Source: Variovorax sp. PBL-H6 (GTDB taxonomy: Bacteria > Pseudomonadota > Gammaproteobacteria > Burkholderiales > Burkholderiaceae_C). From it: a stretch of DNA of 64,000 nucleotides. The notes under the pieces were generated by a model that was given only the letters and a program-made list of their open reading frames with translations, was not told the origin of the DNA and searched no databases. The DNA lies in assembly GCF_901827155.1 (NCBI RefSeq), contig NZ_LR594659.1, forward strand, positions 1,612,001-1,676,000. The letters are read 5' to 3'. The position numbers and the translations under genes are program-made. Shown one piece after another: positions 46,735 through 55,120 of the stretch; the first letter of the stretch is position 1; every line of letters starts with the position of its first letter.

Positions 46735-46748
46735 TGCAAGCGCTTGCA
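46735..46748. promoter_or_regulatory. LacI-type operator at the Bug/deacylase promoter
   Basis: Perfect 14-base palindrome TGCAAGCGCTTGCA, the classical LacI/GalR half-site pattern around a central CG. It lies 49 bases upstream of the Bug gene start, in the divergent region with the LacI gene. It is probably the site through which the divergent repressor controls the Bug-deacylase unit. Confidence 0.85.
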
Positions 46749-46837
46749 CTAAGCTTACGACGATGCGGCGCCGAGTGTCCACTAGGGGATTTCCCTCATC
46801 CTGGCCAGCAAACGGGCGCGAGCTGCGTCACGCTGGC

Positions 46838-46851
46838 TGCAACCGCTTGCA
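46838..46851. promoter_or_regulatory. Second LacI-type operator at the lacI-like gene
   Basis: TGCAACCGCTTGCA, differing from the first operator at one position and likewise centred on CG. It is 31 bases upstream of the LacI-family gene start and 90 bases from the first copy. The pair suggests autoregulation and possible loop formation across the 195-base divergent region. Confidence 0.8.
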
Positions 46852-46881
46852 ACTTCGTATGATCGTCATCACCCCGCACCC

Positions 46882-47925
46882 ATGCCGAACTCCTCCCGCT
46901 CTTCGCCCGGCCCTGTTGAATCAAGCGCCCGCTCGGCCTCGCTGGCCGATGTAGCGGCACTCGCGGGCGTGTCCACCGGCACCGTTTCCCGCGCGCTGTC
47001 GAAGCCCGAGATGATCAGCGAGGCCACCCGGGCGCGCGTGACGGCGGCGGCCGATCGGCTCGGGTACGTGGTGAATGGAGCCGCCCGCGCGCTCGCGATG
47101 CGGCGCACGAAGACCATCGGCGCGGTCGTGCCACGCTTCGGCAGTTCTTCTTTCCCGGCCATGATCCAGGCGCTCGAGGCCACGCTGGCAGAGCAGGGCT
47201 ACACGCTGCTGCTGGCGGCACCGGAGGGCCGGCGCGAGCAGGAGCCGGCCATCCTGCGGGCGATGCTGGAGCGCGGCGTCGATGCGGTGGCGCTGCTGGG
47301 GGCCGACCAGCCGCCGGCCATCCTGTCGATGCTCGCCGCCAATCGAACTCCCTTCGTGCAGATGTGGGCGCCGCCCGGATCGGGCAGCGACGCCGTGGGC
47401 TTCGACGAGCACGCGGCCGGTGCGCACGTCGTCGCGCACCTGGCTGCCCTCGGACACAAGCGCATCGGCTTCGTCGGCGGCAACAGCAAAGACAGCGAGC
47501 GTGCCCGCCACCGCTTCGAGGGCGTGGCCCTGGCGTTGGCGCGGCATGACATGGCGCTCGACGAGCGCGCCATCATCGAGACGGAGTACGGCTTTGCGGA
47601 AGGCTTCGCCGCCATGCAGGCGATCCTCGCGCGACGCACGCCTGTCACGGCGATGGTCTTCGGTACCGACTACCTGGCGGCCGGCGCGCTCGCCGCACTC
47701 GACCAGGGCGGCATCGCGGTGCCGAAGAAGCTCTCGGTGGCCAGCTTCAACGACAACGACTTCGCGGCCTACCTGCATCCGCCGCTCACCACCGTGCGCC
47801 TGCCCATCCGCGAGATCGGCGAATCAGCGGGTCGGCTGCTGTTGTCGCGACTCGCGGGCCAGCACTTCGAGCCGCCGCCACTGCGCGTCGAGTTGATCGT
47901 GCGGGCCAGCACCGGGCCGGCCTGA
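46882..47925 (+). CDS. LacI-family transcriptional regulator
   Basis: 347 residues from ATG 46882. The N-terminal helix-turn-helix (SLADVAALAGVSTGTVSRALS, near 20-40) and hinge helix NGAARALAMRRT are standard, followed by a periplasmic-binding-like effector domain (TKTIGAVVPRFGSSSFPAMI, HVVAHLAALGHKRIGFVGG, TAMVFGTDYLAAGAL, LSVASFNDNDFAAYLHPPLT). It likely represses the divergent Bug-deacylase operon and itself through the two palindromic operators. The effector is unknown, perhaps the substrate of the deacylase or its product. Confidence 0.93.
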   Translation: MPNSSRSSPGPVESSARSASLADVAALAGVSTGTVSRALSKPEMISEATRARVTAAADRLGYVVNGAARALAMRRTKTIGAVVPRFGSSSFPAMIQALEATLAEQGYTLLLAAPEGRREQEPAILRAMLERGVDAVALLGADQPPAILSMLAANRTPFVQMWAPPGSGSDAVGFDEHAAGAHVVAHLAALGHKRIGFVGGNSKDSERARHRFEGVALALARHDMALDERAIIETEYGFAEGFAAMQAILARRTPVTAMVFGTDYLAAGALAALDQGGIAVPKKLSVASFNDNDFAAYLHPPLTTVRLPIREIGESAGRLLLSRLAGQHFEPPPLRVELIVRASTGPA

Positions 47926-47950
47926 ACACGGCCCTGCGTGGAGGGCCCTG

Positions 47951-49165
47951 TCAATGGCGCGAACTTCCCCCAAACTGCCGCGTCAGGAAGTCCATTGCCG
48001 GGCGAGTGTCGAACTCGTGCTTTGCGACGAACTCGTGAGCCTCGAAACGATCGGCCGCGCCGACTGTCGCATAGCGAGACGCCGCTTCCGCTGCAGCCTT
48101 GCGCGCGCCTGCCACGGCGAAGAGCGGGTCCTGTGTGCCGAACTGGACAAAGAACGGCCTGGGCGCCACGAGCGCCGCGAGTTCCGGGTCGCGCCACAGC
48201 GCAACACTGCGGTCGAATCGCCAGTCGATGTAGCCGTAGGGCTCGGCTTGGCGGAGCACCGCTTCGCGATCGTTAAAGTAGCCCATCACAATCAAAGCAC
48301 GGATGCGAGGTTCCAGGGCAGCGGTGTGCAAGGCATAGAAGCCGCCGTACGAAAAGCCCATCATGGCGATGCGTGCCGGATCGATGTCGTCACGCTGCTG
48401 CTCGATGGCATCCAGCGTGCGCACCAGCTTCGCAATCTCGATGGACAGCAGCGAGGTGCCGCTTTGGCGCGCACGCATCGTCAGCCGGTAGCGAAAGTCG
48501 TCGTCGTTGTCGGGGCCGTAGAACACGAAGGTTGGCAACCAGACCGCAAACCCCCGCGCGAGCGGCTCCCAAGCCAGATCGCGCGCCGAACGTGTCGCCA
48601 TGCGCACATCGGCCGCCCCTGCAGCCGGCGCGCCGTGCCTGCCCGGAGCGGCAATGATCAAGGGCAGCCGTTCTTCCGCGCGGGCCGACTTCGGCCGCGC
48701 ATAGATCCCGCTCGCATGCAGCCCGGGTAGCACGGGGATGCGCCACTCGCTGTATCTGGCGAGTTCGTCCTCGCCGAGCGGGTGCTCTTCTATCTTTCCA
48801 ACCCGGCTGCCATCGAACCTCGGCGGTGGAAAGTCCAGACTGTGGCGCAGTTGCGCCCGAGCCGCCTCGAGGTCCGTCGCGGATGAATCAGAGGCCTGGG
48901 ATCGGGCTGTCGCCTGGGAGCGCCGCGCCTGCTCGGCAAGTGTCGCCCGGTGCTGCGCCAGGTACTCGTCGATCTCGCGCCCTTGTTCAACCATGCGCTC
49001 GATCACCTGGTCGCGCGGGGCCGTGGTCGTGGCAGGTGCTGTGCGCAAGGACACCTGCTCGGCGATTCGCCGCATGACAACCCAGCACAACTCGTAGATC
49101 GGGCGCGCAAACCAGGACCATGCCAACAGTGCCAGCACCAGCACGGCCCAGTATTGCGTGCGCAT
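47951..49165 (-). CDS. Membrane-anchored alpha/beta hydrolase (acylaminoacyl-peptidase/dienelactone-hydrolase-like)
   Basis: 404 residues from ATG 49165; the frame continues upstream without a better start. One N-terminal helix (YWAVLVLALLAWSWFARPIY) and a coiled-coil stretch precede the catalytic domain. The nucleophile elbow GFSYGG has Ser272, and FGTQDPLF and AHEFVAKHEFD supply the Asp and His. The active domain would lie outside the cytoplasm. It resembles prolyl-oligopeptidase-like hydrolases. It is convergent with the LacI gene, 26 bases apart. Substrate unknown. Confidence 0.72.
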   Translation of the reverse strand: MRTQYWAVLVLALLAWSWFARPIYELCWVVMRRIAEQVSLRTAPATTTAPRDQVIERMVEQGREIDEYLAQHRATLAEQARRSQATARSQASDSSATDLEAARAQLRHSLDFPPPRFDGSRVGKIEEHPLGEDELARYSEWRIPVLPGLHASGIYARPKSARAEERLPLIIAAPGRHGAPAAGAADVRMATRSARDLAWEPLARGFAVWLPTFVFYGPDNDDDFRYRLTMRARQSGTSLLSIEIAKLVRTLDAIEQQRDDIDPARIAMMGFSYGGFYALHTAALEPRIRALIVMGYFNDREAVLRQAEPYGYIDWRFDRSVALWRDPELAALVAPRPFFVQFGTQDPLFAVAGARKAAAEAASRYATVGAADRFEAHEFVAKHEFDTRPAMDFLTRQFGGSSRH

Positions 49166-49190
49166 GCGTGACCTCAGCCTATGACCCGCT

Positions 49191-50075
49191 TCAAGCGACA
49201 GCAACCTTGCGCTTGTGCGCCACGCACATCAGCGACAGCGCACTTTCTGCTGCTTTCGGATCTCGGCCCGACAAGAAATTGCCCACGCGGTACTTGAACT
49301 CGGCCCGGCCCCATTGTCCTTGCAGTGCTTCGGCACCGATCTCATGGTTGTGCCTGTAGACCTGGACGTCGAAACCCAAGGGCTCGAGGGTTTCGCGAAA
49401 CAGGGCTTCCGTCACGCCGTCGCCGGGCCGGTGGTGGATCTCCGTCCTGAGCCCGCAAGCCTGCTGGAAGCCCGTCTTGTGGAAGCCGTGGCCGATCAGC
49501 CGGTAGATGACCAGCCTGGCGTCCCACATGAACTTGGCCAGGCCCTTGAAATCCCACGCGGAAAGCTGCGGATCATGGTCAGTCACCAGCGCGCCGCCGG
49601 GTTTCAAGATCCTGGCTCCCTCGCGAAGCACGGCGCGCATATCTTCGCAATGGTGAATGGACGCGTTGATCGCAACGATGTCGGCGAAGTCGGACTTGAG
49701 CGGAACCTGCGCGGCATCTGCGCGCAGTGCCACATAGCCGTTGCGTGCCGCAAGCTCGAGCGATCCCTCGGCCACGTCGACCCCGATCAGGAAAGCCGGC
49801 TTGCCGCCAAGGGTAGCGAAGACATTGCCGGGACCGCAGCCAAGGTCGACCACCACCTTGCCCGTCCAATCGCCTCCGGCGGCGAGCCATCGCTGTCGAA
49901 AATGCTCACTGCGATGGCAGTAGTCCAGATACTCCTGGGCCCATTGCGGGTTGCTGAAGTAGTGGGCGTTGGCCTTGATCGCTTCCGATGGTTCCGGCAT
50001 GGGAAACTGGTAATGCGCCCCCTTGCGGGAGATCTGGGTCCCAGGCAGAAGCCAGTCGTCAAGACGATGTTCCAT
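49191..50075 (-). CDS. Class I SAM-dependent methyltransferase
   Basis: 294 residues with the seven-strand Rossmann signature: VVVDLGCGPGNVFATLGG near residue 73 (motif I), LIGVDVAEGSLELAARNG, RADAAQVPLKSDFADIVAIN and the post-motif INASIHHCEDMRAVLREGAR, LKPGGALVTDHDP. It resembles Methyltransf_11/25 proteins. Substrate unknown; a C-terminal YRHNHEIGAEALQG region may be substrate-binding. It precedes the hydrolase gene by 25 bases on the same strand, so the two may be one unit. ATG 50075. Confidence 0.88.
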   Translation of the reverse strand: MEHRLDDWLLPGTQISRKGAHYQFPMPEPSEAIKANAHYFSNPQWAQEYLDYCHRSEHFRQRWLAAGGDWTGKVVVDLGCGPGNVFATLGGKPAFLIGVDVAEGSLELAARNGYVALRADAAQVPLKSDFADIVAINASIHHCEDMRAVLREGARILKPGGALVTDHDPQLSAWDFKGLAKFMWDARLVIYRLIGHGFHKTGFQQACGLRTEIHHRPGDGVTEALFRETLEPLGFDVQVYRHNHEIGAEALQGQWGRAEFKYRVGNFLSGRDPKAAESALSLMCVAHKRKVAVA

Positions 50076-50379
50076 GCTGTTGTCCTCGGGCAGCTACGCC
50101 TCGGTTTTCGTCCGACTGTACGAGGATTCCGTTCGTTTGGGTAACTAAAGTACTATTGGCGACGGCCTTCCATCCATGGGCCCATGATCCAAAGCGCTAA
50201 CGCGATCCGCGGCTGCAGCCTGCATGCCGCGGGCGAGCCGGACGCGGTAGGCATCCAGAATTACCTTGCATGTCAGCCGTGCGCTGCGCCTCTTGCAGGC
50301 ACTGCGGCGGCTGTCGCTCCCGCTGCCGGCAGCAAGCTCTTCGCCGTGCACACTAGGCTCTCCATCTTCTGACCATTCC
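50076..50379. other. 304-base divergent intergenic region
   Basis: Between the methyltransferase gene and the 157-residue hypothetical gene. It is somewhat lower in GC near 50095-50165 (GTTCGTTTGGGTAACTAAAG), where a promoter for one or both genes would fit. Frames here on both strands are short or overlap the next gene, and none looks protein-like. No hairpin or repeat stands out. Confidence 0.5.
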
Positions 50380-50853
50380 ATGACAGAACAGACCTCCCCC
50401 ATTCAGGAAGCCACTCTCTGGAGCGACGAGCGCTGGACGGCGCGCGTGATCAAGAACGAAGACGATGACGGCTGGGCCGTCTCGATGACGCGCCAAGGCG
50501 ACCCTGAGCCGGCGCTGATCGGCCCCTGGACGATGGGCCGCGACAAGAAAAATCCCAAGCCGCTCGATGCGCCGGCCTTCCATACATTGGTCAAGACGGC
50601 CGCCGAGGTACTGCGACGGCACGAGCAGCAGCTGCATGCCCAGCTCAACAAGAGCGTGAGTGTCGGCGCCGGATCGGAGCGCATCCGCGTCTCGCTCCAG
50701 ATCGTGCCGGACGAGGACAACCCGCATGCCCTGCTGCGCGCGAACGACGAGTTCGGCGCTCAACTGGGCGAGGTGCGCGTAGCGCCAGGCTTCAAGCTCA
50801 ATGCAGAGAGCGCGGCGGCCTGGATCGAGGGCGGTTTCCAGAAGCCACGCTGA
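50380..50853 (+). CDS. Conserved hypothetical protein
   Basis: 157 residues from ATG 50380. It is soluble and acidic, with WTARVIKNEDDDGWAVSMTR near 20 and a second half with RIRVSLQIVPDEDNPHALLRA, FGAQLGEVRVAPGFKLNAESA and a C-terminal helix AAAWIEGGFQKPR. The strands could make a small beta-rich fold, but no family is recognised. Its stop is 48 bases from the end of the convergent aroQ-like gene. Confidence 0.6.
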   Translation: MTEQTSPIQEATLWSDERWTARVIKNEDDDGWAVSMTRQGDPEPALIGPWTMGRDKKNPKPLDAPAFHTLVKTAAEVLRRHEQQLHAQLNKSVSVGAGSERIRVSLQIVPDEDNPHALLRANDEFGAQLGEVRVAPGFKLNAESAAAWIEGGFQKPR

Positions 50854-50901
50854 AGTGGAACTCGCTTCGAACCTCGGCAGCCGTACCCAGGTATCTGCGG
50901 A

Positions 50902-51342
50902 TCAGGTCGTGCCGGCAAGCATCGCCAGTGTTGCCTTGATCGCTGCCCGGTATCCGCCAGGTCCGAGGCCAGCGATCACCGCGGTGGCCACCTTGGACAT
51001 CAACGAGTGGTGGTACATCTCTTCGCGGCGATGAATGTTGGAGATGTGGACCTCGATGATCGGACCCGGAAACATCTTGAGGGCATCCATGATGGCCATC
51101 GAAGTGAACGAATAGGCCGCCGGGTTGATGATGATTGCGCTGCCCTCGTCGATGGCCTCGTGAATCCAGTCGATCAACTGCGTCTCGCTGTTGGACTGGC
51201 GGAACTCCAGGGCGACAGGTCCGGCTTCGTCGCGGCACATGGCTTCGATCTCGACGAGCGTGGTCTTGCCGTAGATCGCCGGCTCACGCTTGCCCAGACG
51301 ATTGAGATTCGGGCCATTCAGGATGAAAAGTGGCTTGGTCAT
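50902..51342 (-). CDS. aroQ: Type II 3-dehydroquinate dehydratase
   Basis: 146 residues from ATG 51342; the frame extends 21 codons upstream without a start that fits. Type II dehydroquinase signatures: LNGPNLNRLGKREPAIYG with catalytic Arg19 and Tyr24, INPAAYSFTSMAIMDAL with Asn73, and IEVHISNIHRREEMYHHS with His99. It interconverts 3-dehydroquinate and 3-dehydroshikimate. Placement directly after TRAP transporter genes suggests a catabolic copy (quinate or shikimate use) rather than the housekeeping aromatic-biosynthesis copy. It is the fourth gene of the leftward operon, 29 bases after dctM. Confidence 0.93.
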   Translation of the reverse strand: MTKPLFILNGPNLNRLGKREPAIYGKTTLVEIEAMCRDEAGPVALEFRQSNSETQLIDWIHEAIDEGSAIIINPAAYSFTSMAIMDALKMFPGPIIEVHISNIHRREEMYHHSLMSKVATAVIAGLGPGGYRAAIKATLAMLAGTT

Positions 51343-51371
51343 GGGGGGTACGCTTTCAACAGGGGACAGAC

Positions 51372-52664
51372 TCAGCCCTTGTAGCCCATCACGCGTGGGA
51401 GCCACAGGACGGTTTCAGGCACGAGCGTGATGATCGCCAGCACGACGATGGCCATGCCGATGAAGGGCAAGCCCTCGCGCACCACGGTCATCAGCGGCTG
51501 CTTGGTCATGTTCGCGACCACGAACAGCAGCAAGCCGAAGGGCGGCGTGAGCAGGCCGATCATGATGTTGACCACCACGACCACGCCGAAGTGCACCGTA
51601 TCGATGCCGAGCAGCTTCGCCGCCGGAATCAGGATCGGGACGATGATGAGCAGGATGGTGGAGCCTTCGAGCAGGCAGCCGAGGACCAGCAGGATCGCGT
51701 TCACGAGCAGCAGGTAGGCCAGCGGCGTCAGGTGAAAGCCGCTGATGAACTGCTGCACCGAGAGTGGAACCTGCTCGATCGTCACCACGTAGTTGAAGAC
51801 CAGCGCGCCGGCGATCAGCATGCCGACCGATGTCGTTGAACGAGCGCTGCCGAGCAGCACGTTGTAGAGCTGCCGCCAGCTCATCGAGCGATAGATCAGC
51901 GCAGAAGCCAGCAGCGCGTAGGCTGCTGCGGCCGCGGCGCCTTCGGTTGGCGTCATGACGCCGCCGTAGATGCCGAACAACAGCACCACGGGCAGCATCA
52001 GGGCAGGCAACGCGTCGAGTGTGATGCGCGGAATCTCGCGCATCGGAACCGGAGGCTCGACGGGGTAGTTGCGACGCCGGGCGATGAATGCGTTGGTGAC
52101 CATGAAGGCCAGGCCCAGCAGCAGGCCGGGCATGACCCCGCCGAGGAAGAGATAGCCGATCGACGTGTCCGACACCAGCGCGTAGATCACCATCGGGATC
52201 GACGGCGGAATGATCGGGCCGATGACGGCCGCCGAAGCGGTGATCGCGCCGGCATAGGCGACCGGGTAGCCGTTGCGCGTCATCATCCCGATGATCACCT
52301 TGCCGATGCCGACGGCATCGGCGATGGCCGAGCCGGACATCCCCGCGAAGATGATGTTGGCGACCACGTTGACGTGGCCCAGGCCGCCGCGGAACCGTCC
52401 GACCAGGAGCAGGCAGAACCTGAGCAGTCGATCGGTCAGGCTGCCGCTGTTCATGAGCTCGGCCGCGAGGATGAACAAGGGCACCGCCAGCAGCACGTAG
52501 CTGTTGAAGAGGCCGTTGAGGATCTGTTCGGCGGCAGTGCCCACGTCGAGCCCGGCGAGGAGCAGGTAGAAGATCGAGGCGCCGATCATCGACAGGCCGA
52601 TCGGCAGGCCGAGGACCGCCAACCCGACCAGGACGACGATGCAGAGCGTGAAGTGGCTGGGCAT
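51372..52664 (-). CDS. dctM: TRAP transporter large permease, DctM
   Basis: 430 residues from ATG 52664, two bases beyond the stop of the small permease. It has 12 or so hydrophobic helices with the DctM landmarks: VPLFILAAELMNSGSLTDRL near 60, MSGSAIADAVGIGKVIIGMM, IPPSIPMVIYAL, and the late EGSTILLIIVPILIPAAKLLGID and LLTPPFGLLLFVVA. It moves an organic acid inward with Na+. With the small permease and binding protein in the same operon this is a complete TRAP system. Confidence 0.93.
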   Translation of the reverse strand: MPSHFTLCIVVLVGLAVLGLPIGLSMIGASIFYLLLAGLDVGTAAEQILNGLFNSYVLLAVPLFILAAELMNSGSLTDRLLRFCLLLVGRFRGGLGHVNVVANIIFAGMSGSAIADAVGIGKVIIGMMTRNGYPVAYAGAITASAAVIGPIIPPSIPMVIYALVSDTSIGYLFLGGVMPGLLLGLAFMVTNAFIARRRNYPVEPPVPMREIPRITLDALPALMLPVVLLFGIYGGVMTPTEGAAAAAAYALLASALIYRSMSWRQLYNVLLGSARSTTSVGMLIAGALVFNYVVTIEQVPLSVQQFISGFHLTPLAYLLLVNAILLVLGCLLEGSTILLIIVPILIPAAKLLGIDTVHFGVVVVVNIMIGLLTPPFGLLLFVVANMTKQPLMTVVREGLPFIGMAIVVLAIITLVPETVLWLPRVMGYKG

Positions 52665-52666
52665 GT

Positions 52667-53179
52667 TCAGGTCGCGTCGTCGGCCATGCTGCCGGCTTCG
52701 GGCGCTGCGCCTTTGATGGCGTCCCAGGCGAGGACGGCGTGCTTCACGACGATGGCCAGCGCGAAGATCACGTAGACCGAATAGAGGATGTCGAATCGCA
52801 TGTGAAGGTAGGCAGTGCTCTCGCGCTTCATGAAAGTCACGTAGCTCCAGGAGGCGGGCAGCGAGATGAGAAACAGCACGACGATCGCGATGCTGGAGAG
52901 CGCGGTAAAGGCTCGCCGGGTGCCCGGAGAGACCGCAGTGCAGACGATGTCGAACCGGATCTCGTCGGCGTCCGACAGCACGAACGCGGCGCACCAGAGC
53001 ACGGCCCACACCCAGCAGAGCACGGTCACCTCGTCGGTCCACCCCAGGGGCTGGTTGAGCAGGTAGCGAAACCCGATCTGCAGCAGGAACGAGACGAACA
53101 TGAGCGCCATGAGCGCTACGGCCACGTCGTTCGCGCGCCTGCGCAACCACGAGCCCGCCGGGCGAAGTCGATTCATCAT
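52667..53179 (-). CDS. dctQ: TRAP transporter small permease, DctQ
   Basis: 170 residues from the ATG at 53179 (ATGATG), preceded by CAGGAAACCC; an ATG at 53221 would add 14 residues without a better ribosome site. Four hydrophobic helices and the DctQ features VFVSFLLQIGFRYLLNQPLGWTDE and WVWAVLWCAAFVLSDADEIR are present. It lies between the binding protein and the large permease genes, and both its ends are close to its neighbours, consistent with one operon. Confidence 0.88.
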   Translation of the reverse strand: MMNRLRPAGSWLRRRANDVAVALMALMFVSFLLQIGFRYLLNQPLGWTDEVTVLCWVWAVLWCAAFVLSDADEIRFDIVCTAVSPGTRRAFTALSSIAIVVLFLISLPASWSYVTFMKRESTAYLHMRFDILYSVYVIFALAIVVKHAVLAWDAIKGAAPEAGSMADDAT

Positions 53180-53266
53180 CGTCTGGGTTTCCTGCTGTTG
53201 CCGGCGTGCGCCACCGGTCATCGAGTCGAAAGTCGCGCCTTGCCGCTCAGCGCGCTGTCCCGAGCT

Positions 53267-54253
53267 TCAAAGCGCGTTGATGCGCTCGAGCGCGCCCTTT
53301 GGCCATTCGCTTCCGTACTTGTCCACGTACTTCTTCTGGGCGTAGGTGCGGAACGCGGCGAGGTCGGGCGTGTAGACCTTCTTGCCCTCCTTCTTGAACT
53401 CGTCGAGCACTTCCTTTTCTTGCGCCACGAACTTGGCCGTGTAGTCGTCGATGGCCTTTTCCGCCGCCGCCTGGAACTGGGCCTGCTGCGCGGGCGGCAT
53501 CGCGTCCCACAGCTTGGTCGTTATCACCATCACGTCGTAACCGAGAACGTGCCCCGTGAGCACGAACTGCGTGGTGACTTCGTTGAACTTCATGAGGCGG
53601 CTTGCCACCAGGGGGTTGTCCTGGCCGTCGATCGCACCCGACTGCAGCGCCGTGTAGACCTCGGCGTAGGCCACCGGCGTGGGGTTGACGCCGATCGACT
53701 CTCCCAGGAACTGCCAGTACTCGCCGGGAGGCATGCGCAGCTTGATGCCCGCGAGATCGGCCGGCGTCTTGATCTCCTTGGTCGGCTTCAGGTTCACGTT
53801 GCGCGAACCGAAGTACACCGGCGTGATGATCTGGATGCCGAGCTGATCGCGCGCCATCTTGATGAACTCGCGGCCCACGTCGCTCTTGAAGGTCTTCTTC
53901 AGGTGATCCACGTCGCGGAACAGGTACGCCGAGGTCATGAGCGACCACGCCGGAATCTGCTTGCTGATGTCGGCCGGCGCAAGGTTGCACATCTCGAGGT
54001 TGCCGCGCTGCAGGGCGACCAGCTCCGTGCCCTGCTTGAAGAGCGTGTTGCCCCAGTAGGGTTCGAAGGTGAAGTTGTCCTTGATGGACGCGGCGAAGTT
54101 CTTGTAGGCCTCGGTACGCAGGTCCTGCTCGGTGAAGGCCGAACTGAAGCGCAGCTTGGTGCGGGCCTGCGCGAATGCCTTGGGCACGGCGGCCAGGGCA
54201 AGCGCCGAAGCACCAGCGGCGAGCGTCGCGCGACGGGAAAGAGTCGAACTCAT
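53267..54253 (-). CDS. dctP: TRAP transporter solute-binding protein, DctP
   Basis: 328 residues from ATG 54253 with an SRRATLAAGASALALAAV Tat-like signal. The DctP fold is clear: TKLRFSSAFTEQDLRTEAYK, LFKQGTELVALQRGNLEMCN, AGIKLRMPPGEYWQFLGES, GVNPTPVAYAEVYTALQSGAIDGQDNPLVASRLM with the conserved late binding-site region, and TTKLWDAMPPAQQAQF. It is first in the operon. The ligand is probably a cyclic or short carboxylate such as quinate or shikimate, judged from the aroQ gene. Confidence 0.92.
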   Translation of the reverse strand: MSSTLSRRATLAAGASALALAAVPKAFAQARTKLRFSSAFTEQDLRTEAYKNFAASIKDNFTFEPYWGNTLFKQGTELVALQRGNLEMCNLAPADISKQIPAWSLMTSAYLFRDVDHLKKTFKSDVGREFIKMARDQLGIQIITPVYFGSRNVNLKPTKEIKTPADLAGIKLRMPPGEYWQFLGESIGVNPTPVAYAEVYTALQSGAIDGQDNPLVASRLMKFNEVTTQFVLTGHVLGYDVMVITTKLWDAMPPAQQAQFQAAAEKAIDDYTAKFVAQEKEVLDEFKKEGKKVYTPDLAAFRTYAQKKYVDKYGSEWPKGALERINAL

Positions 54254-54301
54254 GAAAGTCTCCTGTTTATGGCCGCGGACGCGGTTTCGGCATCGTATTG
54301 A

Positions 54302-54314
54302 ATCATCAGATGAT
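54302..54314. promoter_or_regulatory. GntR-type operator candidate between dctP and gntR
   Basis: ATCATC-A-GATGAT, a perfect 6+1+6 palindrome, in the 119-base divergent gap. FCD-type GntR proteins often bind such short T/G-A/C inverted repeats. It lies 48 bases from dctP and 59 from the GntR gene, so one bound dimer could control both. Confidence 0.6.
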
Positions 54315-54372
54315 GTGCAATGTCTAAGATACTTGGGGTATTCTCTGATCCCGGAGACCGCTGCCCGATTGC

Positions 54373-55095
54373 ATGCGCGCGGTCGATCCCGATCAGGCCA
54401 GGAGGGCCCACGTGCCAACCGATATCTCGCCCGAATCCGCGGACAGCGCCTCTGTTGGCGAGGCCGCCTATCGCCGCATTCGCTCGGACATCGTGCTGGG
54501 CCGTCTGACGCCGGGACGCCGCCTGCCGCTCGAGCGCATGAAAGAGGCCTATGGCGCCAGCGTCAGCACGCTGCGCGAACTCTTCAATCGCCTTGCCACC
54601 GAAGGCTTGCTCGTTGCCGAAGGTTCGCGCGGCTTCCAGGTCACTGCGGTCTCCTCGGCCAACCTTCGCGACGTGGCATCGATGCGGCTCCTGCTGGAGG
54701 GCCACGGACTCAAGGAGTCTTTTCTGCGCGGCGACCTCGAATGGGAAGGCCGCGTGGTCTCGGCCCACCACAAGCTGGCCACGATGGAGAAGAAGATGGC
54801 GGTGAACGATCCGTATCCTGCGGAAACTTGGCGCCAGTACGACTGGGCGTTTCACCTTGCGCTGATCTCCGCATGCGGGTCCGACCTGCTGCTGCAGACC
54901 TATACGTCGATCTGCGACAAGTACCTGCGCTACCAGATGATCGCCTCCATCTTTCGAGGTCAGGAAGCGGCCGACGAGCACCGGGTGCTGCTCGAGAGCG
55001 CACTTGCCCGCGACTGGCGGCGTGCGCAGCAGACGCTGACCACGCACGTCGATGAGTGCGTCACGCAGATGGCATCCGTGCTGGACGCGGCCTGA
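54373..55095 (+). CDS. GntR-family regulator, FCD/FadR subfamily
   Basis: 240 residues from ATG 54373. The winged helix (EAAYRRIRSDIVLGRLTPGR, LERMKEAYGASVSTLRELFN, LATEGLLVAEGSRGFQV) covers about 28-92 and the all-helical FCD effector domain about 100-225, with YDWAFHLALISACGSDLL. FCD proteins bind carboxylate ligands, often through a metal. It is divergent from the TRAP-aroQ operon and starts the rightward unit with the oxidoreductase, so it probably controls both. Confidence 0.92.
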   Translation: MRAVDPDQARRAHVPTDISPESADSASVGEAAYRRIRSDIVLGRLTPGRRLPLERMKEAYGASVSTLRELFNRLATEGLLVAEGSRGFQVTAVSSANLRDVASMRLLLEGHGLKESFLRGDLEWEGRVVSAHHKLATMEKKMAVNDPYPAETWRQYDWAFHLALISACGSDLLLQTYTSICDKYLRYQMIASIFRGQEAADEHRVLLESALARDWRRAQQTLTTHVDECVTQMASVLDAA

Positions 55096-55120
55096 ACCGG
55101 AATCTTCTCTTGAGGTACCT

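Noticed and set aside
50145..50402. 85-codon minus-strand frame in the divergent region and across the start of the 157-residue gene
   Set aside because: Overlaps the start of a better plus-strand gene and has no recognisable domain.
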